The notes under the pieces: model-generated | Seen by the model: only the letters and a program-made list of their open reading frames with translations | Database searches by the model: none | Told to the model about the DNA's origin: nothing | Assembly: GCA_002723115.1 (NCBI GenBank) | Contig: PBNL01000044.1 | Location: 1 to 52,087, forward strand | From: Methanobacteriota archaeon | GTDB taxonomy: Bacteria > Bacteroidota > Bacteroidia > Flavobacteriales_D > Sanyastnellaceae | Length of the DNA: 52,087 nucleotides | Reading direction: 5' to 3' | Part shown: in pieces, positions 26,947 to 37,157 of the stretch | Layout of the letters: each line of letters begins with the position of its first letter | Position numbering within the stretch: the stretch's first letter is position 1 | Program-made: the position numbers and the translations under genes

Positions 26947-28970
26947 AGCATTTCTAGCAGATCCTGCTCACTAATTATTTCTAAGCCTAACTTTTCAGCC
27001 TTTTCTTTTTTACTAGGCCCCATTTTATCACCTGCGACAATAAAAGATGTCTTTTTAGAAATCGACGAGCTAATCTTTCCACCATTTAGTTCGATTAATT
27101 TCTTGATCCCTGTTCTGTCGTGGATTTGAAAAACTCCACTAACTACGATTGACAACCCTGCTAGTTTATCAGTAGCTCCCTCCTCTTCTATTTTTTCAAA
27201 CTGAAGCCCAAAGCTCTTAAGCCTTTCAACCATCAATCTATTATCTTCAATATTGAAGAATTCTATGATACTTAATGCAATTCTAGAGCCTATTTCATCA
27301 ACCTCCTCTAATTCTTCTTGTGTTGCATGAATTAGTGCTTCAATATTCGAAAATGCCTTAGCAAGTTTTTTAGCAACAGTTTCTCCGACATATCTAATTC
27401 CAAGGGCAAATAACACTCTCTCAAAAGGAACCTTTTTAGAATCTACAATTCCTTGAAGAAGTTTAGAAACGCTCTTTTCCGCCATTCTTTCAAGTGGAAG
27501 CAATTGATCCTCTTGCAATTCATACAGTGAACTAGGATCAGATACTAAACCTGCTTCAACTAATTGAGTAACAGTTTCACTACCAAGCCCGTCAATATTC
27601 ATGCTCTTACGGCCTATAAAATGTATGATTCGGCCTGCTATTTGAGGGGTACATCCATCGTAGTTAGGGCAATAGTGAGCAGCTTCACCCTCTTCTCTCA
27701 CTAGTTTTGTAGAACATTCAGGACAAGAATCAGGAAACTGTATCTGACCAAACATATCAAGAGTTGCAGTCCTTTTATCCTTGTCTACATCTACGATTTT
27801 AGGAATGATCTCCCCTCCCTTTTCTACGTAGACCATGTCATCATTGTGAAGGTCGAGTTTTGCAATTTGATCAGCATTGTGAAGAGATGCTCTTCTAACC
27901 GTTGTACCACCTAGTTGAACTGGCTTTAAGTTGGCTACTGGTGTGATTGCACCTGTTCTACCCACTTGATAAGTAACGCTCTCAAGTTGTGTTAAAACTC
28001 GTTCCGTTTCAAACTTATACGATATTGCCCAGCGTGGGCTTTTAGACGTCAAACCAAGCCTTTCCTGTTGGTCATAGGCATCAACCTTAATTACTACACC
28101 ATCTATTGCAAATGGAAGGTTATGACGTTCTTCACTCCAATATTCTATAAATTCCATAACTCCTTTAGCATTAGCAGAAGTAGAAATCATTTTGTTTTTT
28201 GTCAAGGGTATTTTAAATCCCCAATTCCCAGCTTTTTCAACTGCCTGGCTATGAGCAGAAACATCAGAAAAATTCATTACACTGTACATCATACAGTCCA
28301 GTTTTCTTGATGCAACCACTTTGCTGTCTTGCATTTTTAAAGAGCCAGAAGCAGTATTTCTAGGGTTTGCAAATAACGGTTCACCATTTAATTCTCGTTC
28401 CTTGTTGAGCCTATTAAAATCTTCAAAAGGGTAGAAAATTTCTCCTCTTATTTCTAGAGATTCAGGAGCTCCCGGTTTTAAAACAAGAGGAATCGTTCTA
28501 ATTGTTTTCACATTGCTGGTCACATCTTCACCTACGACACCATCTCCTCTAGTAACTCCTTTGTGCAATCTTCCATTTATATAAATAAGGCTAATTGCAA
28601 CACCATCGTATTTAAGCTCCATTACATATTGAACGTCTTCTCCTTCCAACCCCTTCTCAACCCTTTTCATCCATTCTTCTACCTCCTCAGAATTATAGGT
28701 GTTTGAGAGCGACAACATTGGATATTGATGCTGAATTTTTTCGAAACCCTCAACAGGATCCCCACCAGGTCTTTGTGTTGGAGATAGCTCGTCGTGAAAT
28801 TGAGGATATTGGCCTTCTAACTCCTCGAGTTCCTTCATGAGCATATCAAATTCTCTATCACTAATAATGGGTTTAGAGACGTTGTAATACAGATGATTAT
28901 GCTCGTGAAGCACACTGCGCAACTCAAGAATTTTAGATTCTATTCTATTTAAACCCTCTTCTTGTGACAT
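26943..28970 (-). CDS. ligA: NAD+-dependent DNA ligase LigA
   Basis: LigA seals nicks in replication and repair using NAD+. From the ATG at 28970 it has 675 residues; the longer frame begins with a TTG inside prmC. The order is the Ia domain, adenylation domain with nucleophile Lys120 (ELKYDGVAIS), OB fold, four-Cys zinc finger (CPECSTKL and HYCPNYDGC), HhH repeats, and a C-terminal BRCT domain (GLSIVVSGVF to the end). It is the last gene of the parE-parC-prmC-ligA operon. Confidence 0.98.
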   Translation of the reverse strand: MSQEEGLNRIESKILELRSVLHEHNHLYYNVSKPIISDREFDMLMKELEELEGQYPQFHDELSPTQRPGGDPVEGFEKIQHQYPMLSLSNTYNSEEVEEWMKRVEKGLEGEDVQYVMELKYDGVAISLIYINGRLHKGVTRGDGVVGEDVTSNVKTIRTIPLVLKPGAPESLEIRGEIFYPFEDFNRLNKERELNGEPLFANPRNTASGSLKMQDSKVVASRKLDCMMYSVMNFSDVSAHSQAVEKAGNWGFKIPLTKNKMISTSANAKGVMEFIEYWSEERHNLPFAIDGVVIKVDAYDQQERLGLTSKSPRWAISYKFETERVLTQLESVTYQVGRTGAITPVANLKPVQLGGTTVRRASLHNADQIAKLDLHNDDMVYVEKGGEIIPKIVDVDKDKRTATLDMFGQIQFPDSCPECSTKLVREEGEAAHYCPNYDGCTPQIAGRIIHFIGRKSMNIDGLGSETVTQLVEAGLVSDPSSLYELQEDQLLPLERMAEKSVSKLLQGIVDSKKVPFERVLFALGIRYVGETVAKKLAKAFSNIEALIHATQEELEEVDEIGSRIALSIIEFFNIEDNRLMVERLKSFGLQFEKIEEEGATDKLAGLSIVVSGVFQIHDRTGIKKLIELNGGKISSSISKKTSFIVAGDKMGPSKKEKAEKLGLEIISEQDLLEML

Positions 28971-28975
28971 TGACC

Positions 28976-29818
28976 TCAATTTACTTTACTTCTGGCAATT
29001 ACATGTCTTTCATTGCCCTGTAAATCTGTAATTATTTCAGCTTTATTAAAGCAAGGTGATTTATCAATTAGTATTGCTACATCGCTAGCAAATGCTCTAT
29101 TGCATTCGAGAGCAAGTAGTCCACCTGATTTTAATACACCATCACAACAAAGGTCTACTATCCTTTTATAAAACAACAATGGATCACAATTGACAAAAAG
29201 AGCAATATTGGGTTCAAAATCCTTCACTCGAGATTTCATTGACTCCCTTTCAGACTCTAGTATATACGGAGGGTTTGACACAACTACATCAAAGCTGGAG
29301 TTTGGTGTTTCAGAAAGTATATCTAGTTTAGAAAACTCAACTCCAAGACCTAGGTTTTGGCCATTTTGTTTTGCAATTTTCAGAGCGTCATCACTGACAT
29401 CAATTCCTATTACATCTGACATTGGATTTGCATTTTTAAGTGCAAGTGCAATACACCCCGAACCTGTACCTACATCAAGAACTTCTCCTCTAAATTCATC
29501 ATTTAATTCTGAGCATATTTTATGAACCAACTCTTCTGTTTCAGGTCGTGGAATTAATGCTCCTTCTGCTATATACATTTCTAGATCGCAAAACCAGGTC
29601 TTCCCCAAAACATACTGAATAGGTCTTCCAACTAAGATCTCTTCTGCTATTACGGCTAATTGATCTAATTCTGATTCTGGAAATCTATAGTCTGAAACTA
29701 TCCTTTCACCCCTTGTTTGGCCACTAACATGGTCTAAACAAATCTTAGCTAAAGGGATATGCTCTGCTTCCTCTATGGTTTCAGAAATTCTTTGAATAAA
29801 CCATTGTTTTACAGTCAA
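28976..29818 (-). CDS. prmC: Release factor glutamine N5-methyltransferase PrmC
   Basis: PrmC methylates the Gln of the GGQ motif in RF1 and RF2. The class I SAM methyltransferase fold shows LIPRPETEELV, VLDVGTGSGCIALAL and the catalytic NPPY (VVSNPPYILESE). No ATG is available at the 5' end. One option is TTG at 29863, overlapping the parC stop (295 residues). The other is TTG at 29818 (280 residues), which gives a family-like N-terminus MTVKQWFIQRI. I prefer the latter but cannot exclude the former. It is functionally linked to prfC elsewhere in this window. Confidence 0.93.
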   Translation of the reverse strand: MTVKQWFIQRISETIEEAEHIPLAKICLDHVSGQTRGERIVSDYRFPESELDQLAVIAEEILVGRPIQYVLGKTWFCDLEMYIAEGALIPRPETEELVHKICSELNDEFRGEVLDVGTGSGCIALALKNANPMSDVIGIDVSDDALKIAKQNGQNLGLGVEFSKLDILSETPNSSFDVVVSNPPYILESERESMKSRVKDFEPNIALFVNCDPLLFYKRIVDLCCDGVLKSGGLLALECNRAFASDVAILIDKSPCFNKAEIITDLQGNERHVIARSKVN

Positions 29819-29859
29819 TTCATCATTTCCGCTAGGCCATGGACCTTTTCCCCTTTGAA

Positions 29860-32619
29860 TCAAAACAAACTAGCTTGACCATCATCAGACACTGGTGGTT
29901 CTGGCAGGTCTTCAGCTGGAGTAACTTCTTTTATTTCTGGTGATTTCTCTTGCCCGTTTTCTTCTATTGAATTTTCACCTGTAGACTCCTCAACGTCAAC
30001 TTGATCATTTTGTAGTTCAGCTGCATCATCAATCAATCTAGCTTCAGAAATTTCCTTTGCAGTAGCTTCTTCTAATTCATTGTTAGGCGGACCAAGCAAC
30101 ACATCTGTCACAGGGTAAGTGCTCAACTTGTTCCCAATTGCTTTTACCCCTTTTACCGCAATGAATTTTTTTACATCCACTACATCATCTTCCCTATCTC
30201 TAGTTTGCTTGAAGCGTTTGTTATACTTAATAATTGCTTGAGGATGATAAAGTGAAGTGGCAAATGCTAATCTAGACGACTCATGTTCTGTAATGAAACT
30301 AACCGGTTTACTAGAAGCCTCAGGAAGGAATCTCTTAACATACCAATCCTCTTTTTCTCCGTCAAAATAAATTACAGACATAGGCCTTTCTTCATCCCAC
30401 TTCTCAACACTTATCATTTTGTCGTCAAAATGAATATTGAAGTCAAATCCTAATAGAACATACACACCATCTGAGTGTATTGCCACAATCTTATCGTCTG
30501 GCTGGAAATCACCTAAGAATTCTCCTCTTCCATCACCATTTAATCTTCTTACCGTTTCATCATACCAAACCTTCCTTGCTCCAAGTGTAGACACCCCGCT
30601 TTCCTTTAACTCTATTCTCTTTACAGGAAATTTGGTTACTATGTTTCCTCCAGACGCTCTACCCTTGATTGCAATATCTGCAAAGCTCATATCAAGCTTT
30701 AACTTTTTAAGTCTAGGATTTTTTCTCAATAATACTGATACGACCTCTGCTTCACCATTTCTATTCGCAGAGAAGTAATGAATCTTTGATTTGGGCGTAC
30801 CCTTAGTCACAAAATATTCTTTATCTCTGGTGATAGATTTTACATTAAATCTTTTAACCATACTTCTTCCAGAAGCACCGTCTAAGTATATGAGGTTATA
30901 AGTAGTTCTAGCATCTCCTCTCTTCCAAACCGCAGCGTGAATTATATCCTTTCCAAAGAAGGCTTTAGAACTCACTTTACTTACCTGCATAACCCCATCC
31001 CTCCTAAACACTATTATATCATCTATATCACTACAATCACAAACATATTCTCCTTCTCCTCTCTTCAATCCTGTTCCCACAAAACCCTCTTCAGCATTGA
31101 CATAAAGTTTGGCATTTTTAACGGCCGCTTTAGATCTGTCAATTGTATCAAAAGTTCGAAGCTCAGTCTTTCTTTCGCGACCAGCACCAAACTTCTTTTT
31201 AAGCATCTTAAACCAATCAATCGCATATTCAGTGAGATTAGCTAAATGATGCTTAACCTGCTCCATATCACCCTCTAACCCATCAATCTTTTCATCAGCT
31301 TTGAACGAATCAAATTTAGAAATACGCTTAATCTTAATTTCAGTCAATCGAGCAACATCATCATCGGTGACCTCTCGTAATAGGTGTTTCGTGTGTGGTT
31401 TTAATCCCTTGTGAATAGTCTCAATTATCGATTCCCATGTTTCGCATTCCTCTATATCTCTATATATCCTATTCTCAATGAATATTTTTTCCAAAGAAGC
31501 AAAATGCCATGTTTCTTGAAGCTCTCCAAGCTCGATCTCTAATTCTCGACCAAGTAGGTATTTAGTTCTTTCTGCTGAAGTTCTTAGTATTTCTGAAACA
31601 CCTAAAAACTGAGGCCTGTCATTCAGAATTACACAAGAGTTTGGAGAAATACTAACCTCGCAATCAGTAAATGCGTAGAGAGCATCTATCATTTTGTCTG
31701 GGCTAACATTATTTGCCAAATGAACAACAACCTCTACTTCACTTGCAGTGTTATCCTCAACCCTTTTGATCTTTATTTTGCTCTTATCGTTAGCCTTCAG
31801 AATACTATCGATAAGTGAGCTAGTAGTTACACCATATGGCACCTCCTTTACTACTAGAGTTTTATTATTCTCCTTTTCTATTCTTGCCCTTACTCTAATT
31901 TTCCCTCCTCTTAATCCATCGTTATACTGCTCAACATCAGCCATTCCACCTGTTGGAAAATCTGGTACTAGCTTAAAACGTTTTCCTTGAAGAGTAGAGA
32001 TACTAGCATCTATAAGATCATGGAAATTGTGAGGCAGAATTTTACAGGCCAAACCAACAGCAATTCCCTCAACACCTTGAGCTAACAAAAGTGGGAACTT
32101 TACAGGCTCAGTTTCAGGCTCTTGATTTCTACCGTCGTATGATGCTAACCAAGTGGTAGTCTTTTTATTGAAAAGGACTGTATTTGCGAACTTACTTAGT
32201 CTTACCTCGATATATCGAGGGGCTGCCGCCCTATCTCCAGTTAGAATATTTCCCCAGTTTCCCTGGCAATCCAATAAGAGATCCTTTTGACCAATTTGGA
32301 CCATTGCATCTCCAATACTAGCATCACCGTGTGGGTGAAACTTCATTGTATTACCAATCACGTTAGCCACCTTGTGGTAACGCCCATCGTCCATTTCATT
32401 TAATGAGTGAAGTATTCTCCTTTGAACTGGTTTAAGTCCATCGTATTGATGCGGAACAGCTCTTTCCAGAATTACGTATGAGGCATAGTCGAGGAAGTAA
32501 TCATTGTACATTCCTCTAACTGCAACAACGTGATCAAGTTCGTCAATAGAACCGCCATCCTCCCCATGTGAGAATTCGTCGTCTCTTTCTAACTCTTCTT
32601 CGTTTTCGTTTTCAATCAT
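29860..32619 (-). CDS. parC: DNA topoisomerase IV subunit A (ParC/GyrA family)
   Basis: This breakage-reunion subunit of a type IIA topoisomerase has 919 residues. The catalytic Tyr is Tyr136 (GDRAAAPRYIEVR), preceded by the CAP region motif HPHGDASIGDAMV. A long coiled-coil tower and a degenerate beta-pinwheel C-terminal domain follow. The last ~100 residues are an acidic, probably disordered tail ending QASLF, which resembles a sliding-clamp-binding peptide. Pairing with parE just upstream supports topoisomerase IV rather than gyrase. It overlaps the longer possible prmC frame by 4 bp. Confidence 0.94.
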   Translation of the reverse strand: MIENENEEELERDDEFSHGEDGGSIDELDHVVAVRGMYNDYFLDYASYVILERAVPHQYDGLKPVQRRILHSLNEMDDGRYHKVANVIGNTMKFHPHGDASIGDAMVQIGQKDLLLDCQGNWGNILTGDRAAAPRYIEVRLSKFANTVLFNKKTTTWLASYDGRNQEPETEPVKFPLLLAQGVEGIAVGLACKILPHNFHDLIDASISTLQGKRFKLVPDFPTGGMADVEQYNDGLRGGKIRVRARIEKENNKTLVVKEVPYGVTTSSLIDSILKANDKSKIKIKRVEDNTASEVEVVVHLANNVSPDKMIDALYAFTDCEVSISPNSCVILNDRPQFLGVSEILRTSAERTKYLLGRELEIELGELQETWHFASLEKIFIENRIYRDIEECETWESIIETIHKGLKPHTKHLLREVTDDDVARLTEIKIKRISKFDSFKADEKIDGLEGDMEQVKHHLANLTEYAIDWFKMLKKKFGAGRERKTELRTFDTIDRSKAAVKNAKLYVNAEEGFVGTGLKRGEGEYVCDCSDIDDIIVFRRDGVMQVSKVSSKAFFGKDIIHAAVWKRGDARTTYNLIYLDGASGRSMVKRFNVKSITRDKEYFVTKGTPKSKIHYFSANRNGEAEVVSVLLRKNPRLKKLKLDMSFADIAIKGRASGGNIVTKFPVKRIELKESGVSTLGARKVWYDETVRRLNGDGRGEFLGDFQPDDKIVAIHSDGVYVLLGFDFNIHFDDKMISVEKWDEERPMSVIYFDGEKEDWYVKRFLPEASSKPVSFITEHESSRLAFATSLYHPQAIIKYNKRFKQTRDREDDVVDVKKFIAVKGVKAIGNKLSTYPVTDVLLGPPNNELEEATAKEISEARLIDDAAELQNDQVDVEESTGENSIEENGQEKSPEIKEVTPAEDLPEPPVSDDGQASLF

Positions 32620-32629
32620 TCCTCAATTC

Positions 32630-34480
32630 TTAAACTGCTTCACCAACTTCTTCCTTTTCAATTCTAAGGTTTTCAATGATAAACTTCTGTCTATCTGGAG
32701 TGTTCTTACCCATAAAGAATCCTAACATATCCTGAACATTCGCTTCTCTTCCAACAACTACAGGATCTATGCGCATCTCTTCTCCTATAAAGTGTGAAAA
32801 CTCATCAGGGCTGATCTCACCTAATCCCTTGAAACGAGTGATCTCTGCTCTTGCACCAATTTTTTCCATTGCAGACTTCTTCTCATCTTCATCATAACAA
32901 TAGATGGTTTCCTTCTTGTTACGTACTCTAAAGAGTGGCGTCTGTAAAACATACAAGTGTCCTTTTTTCACCAGATCTGGAAAAAACTGCAAGAAAAATG
33001 TAATCAGCAGAAGTCTAATATGCATACCGTCTACATCCGCATCAGTAGCAATTACAACCTTATTGTAGCGAAGGCCATCAAGTCCATCTTCAATATTTAG
33101 AGCAGCTTGTAAAAGGTTGAATTCTTCGTTTTGGTACACCACTTTCTTAGTCAATCCATGGCAGTTTAGCGGCTTACCTTTTAATGAAAATACTGCTTGA
33201 GAAACTACGTCTCTAGCTTTTGTTATAGAACCTGATGCTGAGTCCCCCTCCGTAATAAATAGGGTGGAATCTTCATTTCTATCCTTTTTAGAATTCAGGT
33301 GAACTCTACAATCTCGTAATTTCTTATTGTGAAGTGATGCTTTCTTAGCTCTAGCACGTGCTAGTTTTTTAATTCCTGCAAGATCCTTCCTCTCTCTTTC
33401 ACTTTGAATAATTCTAGCCTGAAGAGCTTGAGCTGTCTCAGGGTTTCTATGTAAGAAATTATCTAATTCTCTCTTTAAGAAGTCGAACATAAAAGTTTTG
33501 AGAGTTGGTCCCTTAGGGCCTATGTCTGTTGAGCCGAGTTTGGTCTTCGTTTGAGATTCAAATACTGGCTCTTCAACTTTTATTGCAACAGCACATACAA
33601 TGCCTGACCTAACATCCCCAGTATCGTAGTCCTTTCCAAAGAAATCTCTGACAACCCTGACATATGCCTCTCTAAATGCAGCCTGATGAGTACCTCCCTG
33701 AGGGGTGTACTGACCATTCACAAAACTTTGAATGTCTTCACCATATGCGTCAGAGTGAGTGATTGCGACCTCTATATCATCATTCTTAATGTGAATAATT
33801 GGGTAACGTGGGGTACCATCCATTGTGGTTTCAAGCAGATCCCTTAATCCGTTTTCACTCTTGAACTTCTCCCCATTTAAATAAATAGAAAGCCCTGTAT
33901 TTAAGTAAACATAATTCCAGAGGAGCTTTTCAACGTGCTCCATTCTGTACTTATATCCCTTGAATATCTCCGGATCAGGCCTAAACGTTATTTTCGTTCC
34001 GTTGCGCTTGTTTGTTTCCGCTATTGGAGCGTCATCAGTAAGCTCGCCAAGTGAGAATTCAGCTCGTTTGGCTTCATTTTCTCTAAAACTTTCAACTGCA
34101 AACTCAGATGAAAGAGCATTAACTGCTTTAGTACCTACACCGTTAAGACCAACAGATTTTTTAAACGCCCTAGAATCATATTTACCCCCAGTATTGATTT
34201 TAGATACACAATCAACAACTTTCCCAAGAGGAATACCACGACCATAATCTCTAACCCTTACCTCACCATCTTTGATTTTCACCTCGATGGTTTTTCCATT
34301 CCCCATCATATGCTCATCGATACTATTGTCTACAACTTCTTTAAGCAAGACATAGATCCCATCATCTGCATCCTTACCATCCCCCAACTTACCGATATAC
34401 ATGCCTGGACGCATGCGAATATGCTCCTTCCACGATAGGGATTTAATGTTATCCTCAGTATAACTTACTTGTTCTGCCAT
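32630..34480 (-). CDS. parE: DNA topoisomerase IV subunit B (ParE/GyrB family)
   Basis: The ATPase subunit of the type IIA topoisomerase has 616 residues. The GHKL ATPase domain shows [34 protein letters not shown] and [12 protein letters not shown]. The TOPRIM domain begins with the metal-binding EGDSASGS (Glu about 411) and includes [10 protein letters not shown]. The length is on the short side, as expected for ParE. It is the first gene of the operon, 10 bp before parC. A weak -7 candidate (TAACTTGT on the minus strand) lies just before the ATG. Confidence 0.94.
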   Translation of the reverse strand: MAEQVSYTEDNIKSLSWKEHIRMRPGMYIGKLGDGKDADDGIYVLLKEVVDNSIDEHMMGNGKTIEVKIKDGEVRVRDYGRGIPLGKVVDCVSKINTGGKYDSRAFKKSVGLNGVGTKAVNALSSEFAVESFRENEAKRAEFSLGELTDDAPIAETNKRNGTKITFRPDPEIFKGYKYRMEHVEKLLWNYVYLNTGLSIYLNGEKFKSENGLRDLLETTMDGTPRYPIIHIKNDDIEVAITHSDAYGEDIQSFVNGQYTPQGGTHQAAFREAYVRVVRDFFGKDYDTGDVRSGIVCAVAIKVEEPVFESQTKTKLGSTDIGPKGPTLKTFMFDFLKRELDNFLHRNPETAQALQARIIQSERERKDLAGIKKLARARAKKASLHNKKLRDCRVHLNSKKDRNEDSTLFITEGDSASGSITKARDVVSQAVFSLKGKPLNCHGLTKKVVYQNEEFNLLQAALNIEDGLDGLRYNKVVIATDADVDGMHIRLLLITFFLQFFPDLVKKGHLYVLQTPLFRVRNKKETIYCYDEDEKKSAMEKIGARAEITRFKGLGEISPDEFSHFIGEEMRIDPVVVGREANVQDMLGFFMGKNTPDRQKFIIENLRIEKEEVGEAV

Positions 34481-34578
34481 GAGGAGGACAAGTTACTCAA
34501 TCCAATGGGCTATATTCATCAGGATTTACTCGACTTTTTCCACATTTCATCAACTAATTAATTAGGCCAAACTATCCC

Positions 34579-34586
34579 TAACTTGC
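34579..34586 (+). promoter_or_regulatory. Weak -7 candidate for pepD
   Basis: TAACTTGC is a near match to TAnnTTTG, 30 bases before the pepD ATG in the 136-bp divergent region between parE and pepD. A 12-bp perfect palindrome (CTAATTAATTAG, 34554-34565) lies just upstream. Confidence 0.3.
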
Positions 34587-34616
34587 AAGGTCTAAATCGA
34601 ACAATAAAAGACAACA

Positions 34617-36083
34617 ATGTCATCACAAGTAAGAGAACTTCATCCAAACGATCTGTGGAACAGATTTGCAGACCTTAATAGCATTCCTAGACCTTCAAAA
34701 CACGAAGAAAAAGTTTGCGAATGGATTGTTAATTGGGCGAAGGAAAAAGGGTTGGAAGTAGAACAGGATCAAGTAGAAAACATCATAATTAGAAAACCAG
34801 CTACTCCTGGCATGGAAGATAGACAAATCGTTGTCTTACAAAGTCATATTGACATGGTTTGTCAGAAGAATAATGACACTGAATTCGACTTTATGACAGA
34901 GGGTATAAAGATGTTTGTTGATGGTGATTGGGTAAGGGCTGATGGGACTACACTTGGTGCAGACAACGGAATTGGAGTTGCCTCAATTATGGCAATACTA
35001 GAAAGCACAAACATTCCTCACCCACAGTTAGAAGCCTTATTTACTATAGATGAAGAAACTGGCATGACGGGTGCTCTAGGCTTGCAAGGAGGCCTATTAG
35101 AAGCAGACATATTATTGAATTTAGATACTGAGGATGATGATGAAATTAGCATAGGCTGTGCAGGCGGTGTTGACCTGACTTCAACTGGCTCTTATGAAGA
35201 AGAGAACACTGTATCAGAAGGCAACTCAGCTTATAAAATTGTTGTGAAAGGTGGCAGCGGTGGTCATAGTGGAATGGACATTCACAAAGGGATAGCAAAC
35301 GCAAACAAGCTATTAAATCGAGTACTTCTTGAAGCTATCGAATCTGTAGATCTTAGAGTAAGTTCTATCAACGGAGGTGGTCTTAGAAACGCAATACCCA
35401 GAGAGGCTGAAGCTGTAGTTGTTGTATCTGTTTCAGATGTTGAAGAATTAAATAACTCAGTAAATGCTACAAAGTCTGAATTAATTGCTGAATACAGAGT
35501 TACAGATCCTGAATTAAGAATCGACGTAATCGATGCTGAGTTCCCATCAAAAGCACTACCTGAAGATGTTCAAAACACACTACTATTGGCAATTCAAGCT
35601 TGTCCAGTAGGCATTCACAGAATGAGCCCTGATATTGAAGGTTTAGTCCAAACCTCTAACAATCTTGCTCGTGTAGAAGTTGGGAATGGATCGGTTAACA
35701 TTCAGTGCCTTAACAGAAGTTCTGTTGATTCAGAAAAGTGGGATCATGCTAGATCTATTGAAGCTGCGTTTGCACTTGCAGGATTGAGTTCAGAACAAGG
35801 AGGTGCATATCCTGGTTGGACTCCAAACACATCTTCTGCTGCGGTAGAAATGCTTAGGACGCTTTACGTTGAAAAGTACAAAGAGGAGCCTAGGGTTTTG
35901 GCTTGTCACGCTGGTTTAGAATGTGGAATTTTAGGAACAAACTATCCAGACATGGATATGGCTTCATTTGGGCCAAATATTAGAGGTGCTCACAGTCCTG
36001 ATGAATGTGTACAGATTAGTTCTGTTGCCAAGTTTTGGGATTTCCTATTAGAAGCACTTAAGAGAATACCTAAGCGTGCGTAA
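34617..36083 (+). CDS. pepD: Cytosolic aminoacyl-histidine/nonspecific dipeptidase PepD (M20 family)
   Basis: This zinc dipeptidase hydrolyses a broad set of dipeptides in the cytoplasm. The 488-residue protein shows the M20 metal ligands: His77 and Asp79 in QSHIDMV, the bridging Asp in GADNGIG, the Glu pair in TIDEETGMTG, the Asp in LNLDTED, and the late His in GAHSPDE. A lid domain sits in the middle (VVKGGSGGHSGMDIH). Length agrees with E. coli PepD. It is the first gene of the pepD-surE-membrane protein-lpxB run. Confidence 0.96.
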   Translation: MSSQVRELHPNDLWNRFADLNSIPRPSKHEEKVCEWIVNWAKEKGLEVEQDQVENIIIRKPATPGMEDRQIVVLQSHIDMVCQKNNDTEFDFMTEGIKMFVDGDWVRADGTTLGADNGIGVASIMAILESTNIPHPQLEALFTIDEETGMTGALGLQGGLLEADILLNLDTEDDDEISIGCAGGVDLTSTGSYEEENTVSEGNSAYKIVVKGGSGGHSGMDIHKGIANANKLLNRVLLEAIESVDLRVSSINGGGLRNAIPREAEAVVVVSVSDVEELNNSVNATKSELIAEYRVTDPELRIDVIDAEFPSKALPEDVQNTLLLAIQACPVGIHRMSPDIEGLVQTSNNLARVEVGNGSVNIQCLNRSSVDSEKWDHARSIEAAFALAGLSSEQGGAYPGWTPNTSSAAVEMLRTLYVEKYKEEPRVLACHAGLECGILGTNYPDMDMASFGPNIRGAHSPDECVQISSVAKFWDFLLEALKRIPKRA

Positions 36084-36846
36084 ACAAATATTAGTAATAA
36101 ACGACGATGGCATAACTGCTAAGGGAATAAGATCCCTAGTTGAAGCTATGCACGGACTTGGTGATATTCATGTAGTTGCACCCGATAGCCCACAATCTGG
36201 AATGGGACATGCTGTAACTATAGGAGATATCCTCAAAATCAAAAAGCACGATTTCCCCATCGAAGTTGCTAGTTCTCACAGCACATCAGGAACACCTGTA
36301 GATTGCGTGAAATTAGCTATTTACAAGATTCTTGACAAGAAACCAGATCTTCTAATAAGTGGCATAAATCACGGTAGTAATAGCTCAATTAATGTAATCT
36401 ATTCTGGAACTATGTCCGCTGCTGTTGAAGGAGCCGTTGAAAGCATTCCATCAATAGGATTTTCACTCTTGGATCACGATTCTGACGCAGATTTTGAATT
36501 GTCTAAAAAAGTCGCACGCACCATTGCAGTAGAGGTTCTAGAAAAAGGCCTTCCAAAAGGAGTTTGCCTAAATGTAAACATCCCAAAAGTCAATGAAGCT
36601 GATTTTAAAGGGATCAAGGTTTGTAGACAAAGCGCAGGATATTGGAAAGACGATTTTGAAGAAAGAACAGCTCCTAATAAGGAAATATATTTTTGGCTTA
36701 AAGGAAAATTCACAAATCCTGATAAAGGAGAGGATACAGACGAACACGCTTTGTCTAATGGATACGCATCCGTTGTTCCTACTCAATTTGACCTTACTGC
36801 TCATCACTTTATATCTGACCTTAATACCTGGAAATTTAACAAATGA
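36076..36846 (+). CDS. surE: 5'/3'-nucleotidase SurE
   Basis: SurE is a metal-dependent phosphatase acting on nucleoside 5'- and 3'-monophosphates. The 256-residue protein begins ILVINDDGITAKGI with the metal-binding Asp pair (10 and 11), followed by SPQSGMGHA and the Asn-bearing SGINHGSN. The start is GTG at 36076, overlapping pepD by 8 bp; no ATG fits. Its stop overlaps the next gene as ATGA, so it sits inside a coupled operon. Confidence 0.96.
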   Translation: MRKQILVINDDGITAKGIRSLVEAMHGLGDIHVVAPDSPQSGMGHAVTIGDILKIKKHDFPIEVASSHSTSGTPVDCVKLAIYKILDKKPDLLISGINHGSNSSINVIYSGTMSAAVEGAVESIPSIGFSLLDHDSDADFELSKKVARTIAVEVLEKGLPKGVCLNVNIPKVNEADFKGIKVCRQSAGYWKDDFEERTAPNKEIYFWLKGKFTNPDKGEDTDEHALSNGYASVVPTQFDLTAHHFISDLNTWKFNK

Positions 36847-37157
36847 GAAACAGGTTAGATAAAAACTACTTCGGCTTTATTGCTGGGTTGCTAGGAATAA
36901 TTTTGGGATTTTTCCTACTTGGGTTTGCTTGGTCAATTACTAATGATGATAGCATTAGTTATTTCATAAACAATATTGCTATTAAATCAATGTTGTATAG
37001 AGACAGCATTTTAACTGCGTGCACATTGCTTAACGTCGGCATTTTCTATTTAGCACTGAGAAAAGAGATGTGGGAATTCTGCAGAGGAATAATGCTTTTA
37101 ATCTTGCTTTCTGTTCCAATGATAATTTGGTTTCAGATGCAAGCTGGAATCGCCTAA
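36843..37157 (+). CDS. Small membrane protein of unknown function between surE and lpxB
   Basis: I do not recognise a named family. The 104-residue protein has three likely membrane helices, about 10-31 (FGFIAGLLGIILGFFLLGFA), 57-72 and 78-98, and a short acidic loop after the first (SITNDDS). It overlaps surE by 4 bp (ATGA) and its stop directly abuts the lpxB ATG, so it is clearly part of this operon. An accessory role near lipid A or envelope synthesis is possible but rests only on position. Confidence 0.8.
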   Translation: MRNRLDKNYFGFIAGLLGIILGFFLLGFAWSITNDDSISYFINNIAIKSMLYRDSILTACTLLNVGIFYLALRKEMWEFCRGIMLLILLSVPMIIWFQMQAGIA

